From the NCBI GenBank assembly GCA_016873275.1, contig VGXO01000013.1:1-56653 (forward strand): DNA of 56,653 nucleotides, written 5' to 3'. Positions within the stretch are counted from its first letter, which is position 1. Each line of letters starts with the position of its first letter. Positions 17,681-24,883 of the stretch are shown here, piece by piece. Position numbers and translations under genes: made by a program. Below the pieces are notes generated by a model. That model saw only the letters and a program-made list of their open reading frames with translations, was not told the origin of the DNA and ran no database searches. This DNA is from Phycisphaerae bacterium (GTDB lineage Bacteria; Planctomycetota; Phycisphaerae; Phycisphaerales; SM1A02).

Positions 17681-18388
17681 ATGCCGACGCTTCTGCCGAA
17701 CCCTCGCTGCTTCGCCCTTCCCACCCTTGCCGGATGCGTGCTTCTGGGAGCCGCGTCCTGCGTCAACGTGGTCGAGGCACCCCTGCCCCCGAGCGAGTCC
17801 GCCTCCGTCCCGACGGGCTTCACGCCGGAGGTCAAGATGGTCACGGACTGGCTGACCGGGTCCTTCTCGAACCACGCTCAAGCCGCCTCGGACCCCCGCT
17901 TCCGGGAGGTCGAGGTCCACATGACCCCGATCTGGCCCGACCGCAAGGATGGACCGTGGCTCTACGTCGAGCAGGCGGTGACCACGGCGCTCGACCGCCC
18001 CTACCGCCAGCGGATCTACCAGATCGGACCCGCCCTCGCCGCCGACGGCAGCCCGGCGGTCCTCAGCATGATCTACTCGCTCCCGGGCGACCCGCTCGTC
18101 TACGCCGGTGCCTGGAAGGACCCCAGCCGCTTCGGAGACGTCATCCCGGGAATGCTCACGCCGCTCGAGGGCTGCGGCGTGACGCTGGTCGCGGATGGGC
18201 CCGCCGCCTTCAAGGGCGGGACCGAAGGCACGAACTGCGCCTCGACCCGAGGCGGCGCCGCCTACACGACGAGCGAGATCCATCTCGACGCGACGACGCT
18301 CGAGACCCTCGACCGCGGCTTCTCCGCCGACGGCACGCAGGTCTGGGGCTCCGAGCACGGTCCGTACCGGTTCGAGCGGGTGCAATAG
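17681..18388 (+). CDS. CpcT/CpeT-family lipoprotein
   Basis: 235 aa. Signal peptide with lipobox LLGAASC near residue 27. The mature domain resembles the CpcT/CpeT chromophore-lyase family: WLTGSFSNHAQAASDP at the start, then WLYVEQAVTTALDRPYRQRIYQI, LSMIYSLPGDP and a short EGCGVTLV. In cyanobacteria these proteins attach bilins to phycobiliproteins. No bilin or phycobiliprotein gene is present here, and the lipid anchor points to an envelope role, so lyase activity should not be assumed. It is divergent from the citrate-synthase gene and convergent with prpB. Confidence 0.75.
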   Translation: MPTLLPNPRCFALPTLAGCVLLGAASCVNVVEAPLPPSESASVPTGFTPEVKMVTDWLTGSFSNHAQAASDPRFREVEVHMTPIWPDRKDGPWLYVEQAVTTALDRPYRQRIYQIGPALAADGSPAVLSMIYSLPGDPLVYAGAWKDPSRFGDVIPGMLTPLEGCGVTLVADGPAAFKGGTEGTNCASTRGGAAYTTSEIHLDATTLETLDRGFSADGTQVWGSEHGPYRFERVQ

Positions 18389-18416
18389 ACGCGGTCGACG
18401 CAGGCTCGCGAGCGCG

Positions 18417-19277
18417 TCACGACCGCCGGATCCGCCACGGCCTCCCCGGCTCGTAGCCGAGCGTCGCGTAGAGCTGCGTGCGGGTCTGCATGCGGTCGAC
18501 GAGCGACTCGACCGAGCCCTCCCGCTTGAGGACGGCGAGGCTGCGGACCACCTCGCCCATCGCGAGGCGCAGCAGGCTCACGGGGAAGATCACCATCCGG
18601 TAGCCAAGCTCGCCGAAGCGCCTGAGCGGGATGAAGGGCGTCTTGCCGAACTCGGTCATGTTCGCGAGCAGGAGACCGGGGCTTCCCTTCGCGAACGCGG
18701 CGAACTCCCCCTCGCTCTGGAGCCCCTCGGGAAAGATCGCGTCCGCGCCGGCGGCGCGGTAGGCGTTCGCGCGGGCGATCGCGTCGTCCATGCCGCTTAC
18801 CCCGCGGGCGTCGGTCCGCGCGATCACGAGGAAGCTCGGATCGCGCTTCGCCGAGACCATCGCCTCGACCTTGAGCGCCATCTCCTCCATCGGGACGAGG
18901 TCCTTGCCGTCGAGGTGACCGCAACGCTTCGGGAAGACCTGGTCCTCGACGTGCAGTCCGGCAGCCCCCGCCCGCTCGTACTCGACCACCGTCCGCAGCG
19001 CCTGCTCGTACTCGCCGAAGCCGGTGTCGGCGTCGGCGATCACCGGGAGACCAGAGGCATCCGCGATGCGGCGGATCTCGACGGCGAACTCGGTGAGGGT
19101 CAGGAGCCCCACGTCCGGCACGCCCGCCGAGACGCTCATCGCCGCGCCGGAGACGTAGCAGCCCTCGAAGCCCGCGTCGGCGATCGCCCGACCGGCGAGG
19201 GCGTTGAAGGCTCCCGGGAGGGCGACGGGTCCTCGTTCGATCGCGGCACGCAGCCGCGCGGCGGGCGTTTGACTCAT
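18417..19277 (-). CDS. prpB: Methylisocitrate lyase (isocitrate lyase/PEP mutase superfamily)
   Basis: 286 aa from the ATG at 19277. TIM-barrel features are ALPGAFNALAGRAI, VIADADTGFG (metal-binding Asp), HVEDQVFPKRCGHLDGK with the KRCGH catalytic loop typical of methylisocitrate lyase, and FLVIARTDARG. It cleaves 2-methylisocitrate to pyruvate and succinate at the end of the 2-methylcitrate cycle for propionyl-CoA. Its ATG overlaps the stop of the upstream kinase gene as ATGA, so translation is coupled. No 2-methylcitrate dehydratase is present in the window. Confidence 0.9.
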   Translation of the reverse strand: MSQTPAARLRAAIERGPVALPGAFNALAGRAIADAGFEGCYVSGAAMSVSAGVPDVGLLTLTEFAVEIRRIADASGLPVIADADTGFGEYEQALRTVVEYERAGAAGLHVEDQVFPKRCGHLDGKDLVPMEEMALKVEAMVSAKRDPSFLVIARTDARGVSGMDDAIARANAYRAAGADAIFPEGLQSEGEFAAFAKGSPGLLLANMTEFGKTPFIPLRRFGELGYRMVIFPVSLLRLAMGEVVRSLAVLKREGSVESLVDRMQTRTQLYATLGYEPGRPWRIRRS

Positions 19278-22201
19278 GACCAGATTGTGACAGATCGACG
19301 GCGGTCGCGCCGGGAGCGGACCCTCGCCGCGGCGGCGCCGACCCGCGAGGGCGATCGCTCGACGCGGCGAGCCCGGAGGGCGCACGCGGCACGCCGGCGG
19401 CGTGGCGATCCACGCCTCGCGGTCACCGACCCGCGCGAGGCAGCGTCGGGTCGCGACGCCTCGACGAGCGAGACCGTCCCCGCCTGCATCGCGATCGCCT
19501 CCCCTTCGATGCCCCGCGAGAGCGGCTTCGACTCGCGGATGCGGCAGAGCTCGACCGCGTCGTAGCGCTCGAGGGCGAGCCGCACCTGCTCCTGGACCTC
19601 CGGACCGGTCCGGTCGCCCGCGAGCCACACCGCAAGCTCCGCCGCGTCCGCGGCGTCAGGCTCGATGATCTCGATGCCGAGGCGGTCCCACAACGCAAGA
19701 TCGCTGTTCGAGAGCGACGCGGTCGCGGTCGGGTCCCGAAGCAGCAGCACCCGCGAGCCCGGACGGGCGGGGAGGAGCGTCGAGAGATCGACGGAGTCCC
19801 CGAGCCACGTGGTGCCCGAGTCGGTGAAGAGCTCGATCGCGCCATCCCACCACGAGAGATCGGCGCCCGGACGGGCGAAGACCATCGTGGCGCGACCGCG
19901 GTCGGGATCGAGGACGACGACGCCGCGGAGCGCGGGCGAACTCTCTCCCTGCTCGCGGCGCCGAAGCTCGCGCCGGATCGTCGCGACGGGATCGCTCGCC
20001 ATGCCCGACGCCGAAGGCGTCACCGCCGCCGCGAGCCGCGCCGGCGCCTCCACCACCTCCACCTCGCCGAGCCGCGGGCGCAGCATCTCCGCGAGCGACG
20101 CGGTGGGCTCGCCGCCCTCGAAGAGCTGCGAGAGGTCGCCCTCCGGTCCGATGACGAGGACGCGGGCAGGACCGCGCTCGTCGCGCGAGGCGTCGAGCAC
20201 CGAGGCGAAGACGAGGGCGACGATCAGTCCCACCACGAAGAGGATCAGCGCGGCGACCGTGCGCCCCGCGCCACGCGTGCCGCCGGACGAGGTGAGCCCC
20301 CAGCGCGGTCTCGCGTCGCGGCGATCCGACCCTCGGCTGGCGGCGCGGACCCTCGAGTCCTCGAGCTCCTCGATCGGAGGCGCTCCCGCGCGGTCCGCGC
20401 CGACGAGGAAGTCCGCCGCAGGCTCGGCGGCGGAGATCACCACGGCGGAGCGGAGGACCGCCGCCTCGTCACGGAACGACGGCAGCATCGCGGGCTTCAG
20501 GCTCCATGGATCCTGCGCCGCGAGGATCGCCTCGAGGTCCCGGCGCATGGTGGCGGCATCGGCGTACCGCTTCGCGTAGTCCGCCATCGCCCGCCGCACC
20601 ACCCACCGGACGCACTCGGGGCTTCGCTTGCCGAAGCCGCTCAGTCCGCCGTGCGCCGGGAAGGTGTCCTCGATCCCGAGGTAGAGCATCGCGCCGACGC
20701 CGTAGAGGTCGAATCGCCCGCCATCGACCTCGTGGACCTTCACGCCCCGCAGCGCGAGTCGCACCATCTCCGGATCGCGGAAGTACTCGGTGCCGTGCGT
20801 GGTCAGCGTCATGCCCGAGGAGAGGCTCGTCACGAGCCCGATGTCCACGAGCCGCGCCTCGCCCGCGGAGACGATCACGTTCTCCGGCTTCACGTCCTTG
20901 TGCCAGAGACCCGCGCGGTGGTAGCGGTCGAGGGTCGCCACGAGCCCGGTGGTCCACTCGAGGACCCGCCGAAGCGACGCGACCTCGAGACCATCCTCCG
21001 GACCCATCCGGTGCAGCGATCGCACCGCGTCGCCGAAGCTTGCGCCCGGGTAGTAGGGCATCGCGTACCAGAACCGCCCGGGCTCGAGGCGGTGCTCGAG
21101 GACCAGCCCGAGGCGGGTCGCCGCGTCCATCGCCCGAGACTCGCGGACGATCTGCGGCAGCGTCGAGCCTTCGGTGAACGCGAACACCTTGATCACCACG
21201 CGGTCGATGCCGGCGGGCAGCCGACGCGCGACGGTCGCCGAGGGCTTGGCGACATGGAGCCTCGCCCCGGAGCCGCCTGCGGGAAGGGAGCCGACGAGCT
21301 CGTAGCCGGGGAAGCCGGAGCCCGCCGCGACGAGCGGCGTCGAAGCAACCCCGCCCGCGCTCGCCGGCACGCGCGGCGGAACAAGCCGCAGGCAGAAGGG
21401 ATATCGCCAACGCTCGCCACGCTGCGCCCGCACCGCGGCGACGATGACCAGCACGATCCACGCGACCGCGACCACCGGCGCGAGGACGAAGACGACGAGC
21501 GAGAGGAGCCCGACGATGCACGCGGTGATGTTGAAGTTGATCGCCTCGCGCCCCTGCTCGTCGACGTAGGGCATCGAGTCCTTGCGGGCGAGCCAGACGA
21601 CGAGCGGACCGAGGATGTTGACGCCGGGCAGCAGAAGTCCTGCGAGCGCCGAGAGGTGGGCGATGGTCGCCATCTCCCGCTCCTTCGCCGGGACGTCCGG
21701 CGGATCGATCGGCGAGTCCGGCGCGATCCGTGGCGGCGGTGGTGGTGGTGGTGGTGGTGTCCAGGTCGCCGCGCGATCGACCCTCGCCGCGCTCGCGGGC
21801 TCCACCCGCTGCGGGGTCGGTCCCCGCGCGACCCACCTCGCCAGCGACGCCGGACGTCGCCATGCGGCGTGCGCCAGGCGACCGCCGATCGAGTCGAGTC
21901 GGGTCTGGATCCTTGCGGCACGGGATTCGGCGCTGGTCCAGCGACCGAAGACGACGAGCGCCAGCGCGAACCCGGCGTTCAGGAGGATCGGGATCACCGA
22001 GAGCACCGCGACGAGGAGGTCGATCGCGCCCCCGACCACGACGCCGATCACCGCGAGGACCGCACGGATGAGGATGCCGAGCACGCGAAACACCAGCCCG
22101 AGCCCGAGGACGAGGAGCCCGACGACGAACGCCGCCAGCAGGATCGCGAGGAGGACCGCCGGGATCACCGCGATGCTTGCAAGCGCGACCTCGGGTCCCA
22201 T
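19274..22201 (-). CDS. Multi-domain membrane protein kinase with DUF4870 module
   Basis: 975 aa. In order: an N-terminal membrane region (residues 1-87), a linker with nine prolines (149-157), a DUF4870-like module with three hydrophobic segments (about 176-275), a Ser/Thr kinase-like domain (about 300-560), one membrane segment (about 648-667) and an extracytoplasmic region of about 300 residues with no known domain. Kinase residues seen are Lys338 (VVIKVF), Glu354, HKD at 434-436 followed by VKPEN (instead of HRD), and DIG at 453-455 (instead of DFG). DPE at 476-478 stands where APE is usual. The key Lys, both Asp and Asn are kept, so activity is plausible. The glycine loop is degenerate. 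It sits 27 bp after a sigma factor and overlaps prpB by 4 nt. The C-terminal 50 residues are Arg-rich. Confidence 0.8.
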   Translation of the reverse strand: MGPEVALASIAVIPAVLLAILLAAFVVGLLVLGLGLVFRVLGILIRAVLAVIGVVVGGAIDLLVAVLSVIPILLNAGFALALVVFGRWTSAESRAARIQTRLDSIGGRLAHAAWRRPASLARWVARGPTPQRVEPASAARVDRAATWTPPPPPPPPPRIAPDSPIDPPDVPAKEREMATIAHLSALAGLLLPGVNILGPLVVWLARKDSMPYVDEQGREAINFNITACIVGLLSLVVFVLAPVVAVAWIVLVIVAAVRAQRGERWRYPFCLRLVPPRVPASAGGVASTPLVAAGSGFPGYELVGSLPAGGSGARLHVAKPSATVARRLPAGIDRVVIKVFAFTEGSTLPQIVRESRAMDAATRLGLVLEHRLEPGRFWYAMPYYPGASFGDAVRSLHRMGPEDGLEVASLRRVLEWTTGLVATLDRYHRAGLWHKDVKPENVIVSAGEARLVDIGLVTSLSSGMTLTTHGTEYFRDPEMVRLALRGVKVHEVDGGRFDLYGVGAMLYLGIEDTFPAHGGLSGFGKRSPECVRWVVRRAMADYAKRYADAATMRRDLEAILAAQDPWSLKPAMLPSFRDEAAVLRSAVVISAAEPAADFLVGADRAGAPPIEELEDSRVRAASRGSDRRDARPRWGLTSSGGTRGAGRTVAALILFVVGLIVALVFASVLDASRDERGPARVLVIGPEGDLSQLFEGGEPTASLAEMLRPRLGEVEVVEAPARLAAAVTPSASGMASDPVATIRRELRRREQGESSPALRGVVVLDPDRGRATMVFARPGADLSWWDGAIELFTDSGTTWLGDSVDLSTLLPARPGSRVLLLRDPTATASLSNSDLALWDRLGIEIIEPDAADAAELAVWLAGDRTGPEVQEQVRLALERYDAVELCRIRESKPLSRGIEGEAIAMQAGTVSLVEASRPDAASRGSVTARRGSPRRRRAACALRARRVERSPSRVGAAAARVRSRRDRRRSVTIWS
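21731..21757 (-). repeat. CCA/CCG microsatellite encoding nine prolines
   Basis: Nine consecutive proline codons, seven CCA and two CCG, lie inside the kinase gene between its N-terminal membrane region and DUF4870 module. Codon-identical trinucleotide runs can change length by slippage without breaking the frame, altering linker length. Confidence 0.85.
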
Positions 22202-22228
22202 CGAGTTCCTCCTGATCCAGCGCGGGCG

Positions 22229-22945
22229 TCAGCCGCCGACGCGACCCCGCATGCACTCGAGCCGATGGATCTCGCCGACCGCCTCGTCGAAGAGGCGGTC
22301 ATCCTCGCCAAGACCCGCGGACTGCGCCTCGCGTCGCTCCTCGTCGGTGAAGCTGTAGAGGACGATGGTCTCCTCGAGGCGCGACCGCAGGCGCTGCCGG
22401 ACCGCCGCGAGATGCCGGCTCACCGTCGGCTCGCTGAGACCGAGTTCCGCTGCGACCTCGCGCCCGGGACGCCCGTCGAGGACCCGCAGTCGGAACACCT
22501 CGAAGGGGATCAACTCGCTCTCGCCCTGCACCTTGCGGAGGGCGGCGAGGACCTTCGCCCGGAACATCGCGGTCTCGAACGCCTCATCCGGGCGGGGCTC
22601 GTGGCTCGCCACGGACCCGGGCTGGAGCTCCATCCCGCGCCGTCCGTTCCCCCGCTTCGCGGCGAAGCGCCGGTCGAGCTCGTCGCCGAGGGCGTGCCGC
22701 GCGATCGCCAAGATCCAGGTGCTGAACCTCGCCCCGCGCGCCGGGTCATACCGGTCGATTGCGCCGGACGCCGCCGCGAGCGTCTCCTGCGTGAGGTCCC
22801 GCACCGTCTCTGCGCCGACGGTTCCCCGACCCCAGCGGGTGAGTTGCCCGCGGATCACCGGGCCGAACGCCTCCCACAGCTCGAACCACGCGGTCTCGTC
22901 GCGGTCACGCAGGCGGTTGACGAAGGTGGTGGTCAGCGGATGCAT
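22229..22945 (-). CDS. Sigma-70 family (ECF-like) RNA polymerase sigma factor
   Basis: 238 aa from the ATG at 22945. Region 2 is around GAETVRDLTQETLAAA, then YDPARGARFSTWILAIARHAL. The linker is charged, and region 4 has a helix-turn-helix (GREVAAELGLSEPTVSRHLAAVRQRLR). A 35-residue acidic tail follows. The layout without region 3 fits extracytoplasmic-function sigma factors. In planctomycetes these are often paired with Ser/Thr kinases, and a membrane kinase gene follows after 27 bp. The target regulon is unknown. The divergent coiled-coil gene at 23200 shares the upstream region and may be controlled by it (inference). Confidence 0.85.
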   Translation of the reverse strand: MHPLTTTFVNRLRDRDETAWFELWEAFGPVIRGQLTRWGRGTVGAETVRDLTQETLAAASGAIDRYDPARGARFSTWILAIARHALGDELDRRFAAKRGNGRRGMELQPGSVASHEPRPDEAFETAMFRAKVLAALRKVQGESELIPFEVFRLRVLDGRPGREVAAELGLSEPTVSRHLAAVRQRLRSRLEETIVLYSFTDEERREAQSAGLGEDDRLFDEAVGEIHRLECMRGRVGG

Positions 22946-23199
22946 GGGCGACCAAGGTTGTTGGGAGCAGCGAGGGAGGGGTTTCAGGACCCCGCCTCGG
23001 ATGGCAAGGTCCGGGGAAGCGAGTTCCGCCCGGCGAGCCGATCCTATTGAGTCTGGGAGCTCCGCCCCGCCTGCGCCCCCGCAGGTCAAGCTCAAGGGCT
23101 GAAAGCAACCTCGCGGGCTTCCCAACAAGGTGATCGAAGCACCCCTGCGGCGGAGCCTGCGGACCTCGGAGGTCCCAGGCGCCCGACCGGGAGAACAAC

Positions 23200-24123
23200 A
23201 TGAGCCTCAGCAAGAGCATCCTGCGATGGACCCTCGTGGGCGGCGTCGCCCTCGGCGTGGTGACCTTCCTCGTCGGCCCCTCGCGGGTCGGCGCCGCGAT
23301 TGATCAGGTCCGCACGAGCCTGATCGAGGCGACCGAGGACCTCGTCGATGATCCAGTCGCCCTCCGACGGCAGCTCTCGGAGCTCGCGGAGGAGTACCCC
23401 GCCCGCGTCGCGGAGGTCCAAGGCGAACTGGCGGCGGTCGAGAGCCAGCTCCGGCAGATCCAGCACTCGCGGGACGTCGCCGAGCGGGTCGTCGCGATGA
23501 CCGGCGACGACCTGCAGAAGCTGCGGGCGCTCGCCGAGACCGCAGCAGACGGGCGGCGCACCGTGTCGCTCCGCACCGGTCGGGCGAGCGTCGCCTCGGA
23601 GCAGGCGCTCAGCGAGGCGCAGCGGATCCGCACGATTCGCGAGGCCTACCGAGACCGCGCCGCCAGCGATGGGCAGCAGCTCGCGATGCTCGAGACGCAG
23701 CGCGACCGCCTGCAGCAGATCCTCGACAAGCTCCAGCACGAGCAGACCCGCTTCCAGTCGCGGATGTGGCAGCTCGACGGGCAGATCGACGCGATCGCCA
23801 GGAACGATCGGCTGATCGAGCTGACCAAGCAGCAGCAGGAGATCCTCGCGGAGTACGACCGCTTCGGCCGGGTGGGGAACCTCGACCAGCTCGAGAGCCG
23901 CATCGCGCAGATCCGCGCGGAGCAGGATGCCCGGCTCGAGAGCCTCGCGAGCGGAGGCGGGCACGACTACGAGTTCGCCGCCGAGGAGAACCTCGCGAAC
24001 GAGCGGAGCGGTCTGATCGATCCCTTCGCCGACCTCGATGAGGCGGACGGCTCGTCGGCGGTCGACGATCCGATGGACGGGACGCTCTCTCCCTCGCGCC
24101 GAGAGCCGGTGGTCCGCCGCTGA
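23200..24123 (+). CDS. Membrane-anchored coiled-coil protein
   Basis: 307 aa; ATG at 23200 with GGGAG 6 nt upstream. One N-terminal hydrophobic segment (residues 8-26) is followed by an almost continuous coiled coil, residues about 33-250, rich in Glu, Arg, Gln and Leu heptads. The last 60 residues are acidic and probably disordered. No enzymatic motif is present. The overall look is like PspA/IM30 or other envelope coiled-coil proteins, but no specific family signature is recognised. It is transcribed away from the sigma factor gene with a 254-bp shared upstream region. Confidence 0.7.
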   Translation: MSLSKSILRWTLVGGVALGVVTFLVGPSRVGAAIDQVRTSLIEATEDLVDDPVALRRQLSELAEEYPARVAEVQGELAAVESQLRQIQHSRDVAERVVAMTGDDLQKLRALAETAADGRRTVSLRTGRASVASEQALSEAQRIRTIREAYRDRAASDGQQLAMLETQRDRLQQILDKLQHEQTRFQSRMWQLDGQIDAIARNDRLIELTKQQQEILAEYDRFGRVGNLDQLESRIAQIRAEQDARLESLASGGGHDYEFAAEENLANERSGLIDPFADLDEADGSSAVDDPMDGTLSPSRREPVVRR

Positions 24124-24136
24124 ACCGAAGGCTCGG

Positions 24137-24178
24137 AGGCGAGACTTCGAAGGCGAAACTTCGAGGGCAAAATTCTCG
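24137..24178. repeat. 14-bp imperfect tandem repeat, three units
   Basis: Three units starting AGGCGAGACTTCGA, AGGCGAAACTTCGA and a degraded GGGCAAAATTCTCG directly downstream of the coiled-coil gene. It resembles the other short-period repeats in intergenic regions of this window. Confidence 0.5.
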
Positions 24179-24248
24179 GGTGGGCACGAACCGCCCCGGA
24201 GACTCGTGCGTCCTCCACGTGCTCCTCTTCAAGTCTCGTCTCCGCGTC

Positions 24249-24275
24249 GACGCCGAGGCCTTTCGCCTCGGCGTC
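24249..24275 (+). terminator. Hairpin terminator downstream of the coiled-coil gene
   Basis: A perfect 10-bp stem, GACGCCGAGG (24249-24258) with CCTCGGCGTC (24266-24275), and a 7-nt loop. A TTCGCTTTC tail follows, only moderately U-rich. It lies 126 bp after the stop of the coiled-coil gene. Confidence 0.6.
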
Positions 24276-24883
24276 TTCGCTTTCAGCCCCGACGCGACCC
24301 GCTGCTGCACGATGATCGAGAGATCGCCGCAACCGTTGGCGAGATCGGGACTTCGATTCTCTCCGTCGATCCTCCTCAAGGGGCAACACCCCCCGCGCCC
24401 CGCCGGCTGCGGGCAAAAATCTCGTGAATCCCGGGGTTGGCTCTTGCATGCCCCCGTTCATGAAGCACAATCCGTCGTGGAGGCTCGTAAGACCTCAAGG
24501 CGTCGCTAGGGAGGGAGTTTGGCTGCGGCGTCTTGGGTCGGGTCGTGCAGGGAGCAAGGGACCCTCGTCACGGCTCGGCTTGGGTTGGAGGATCGCTGGA
24601 GCACTGAGTCCCGCGTAGAAAAGGGCGCGGACCACTCGGAGGTCGACGGGAAAGGGAACCCCGAACACCTACGCTCCCCGGAAGGGTCTCACGACCCCGA
24701 CCAAAGCAATCGTCTGACTCGTTCGGTCTTGGAGCTTGAGGGAAAGGGAGACCGGCCGCGATCTGAAAAGGGCGCGGCCGTGTCTACTTTTGGGCTTGCT
24801 CAGCGGGGCGGGGAGTCGACCTCCCGCGGCGATCGTCGTTCCCATCAGTCAACTCGGCGTCGACGAGTCGGCGCACGGCGGCT
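24276..24883. other. Long non-coding stretch with two related hairpins
   Basis: About 600 bp without a credible gene; open frames here have poor codon usage. Hairpin 1 is GTCC(C)GCG (24608-24615, one bulged C) with CGCGGAC (24626-24632) and loop TAGAAAAGGG. Hairpin 2 is CGGCCGCG (24753-24760) with CGCGGCCG (24773-24780) and loop ATCTGAAAAGGG. Both loops contain GAAAAGGG next to a CGCG stem base. Two GGGAAAGGGA motifs lie at 24648-24657 and 24740-24749. This could be a structured RNA or a protein-binding region. It does not match RNase P RNA, tmRNA or SRP RNA signatures that I know. Confidence 0.4.

Noticed and set aside
17681-18388. Photosynthetic bilin lyase
   Set aside because: Family resemblance only; lipoprotein signal and absence of phycobiliprotein genes make a phototrophic role unlikely.
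24276-24883. RNase P RNA, tmRNA or SRP RNA
   Set aside because: Characteristic conserved segments of these RNAs are not present.
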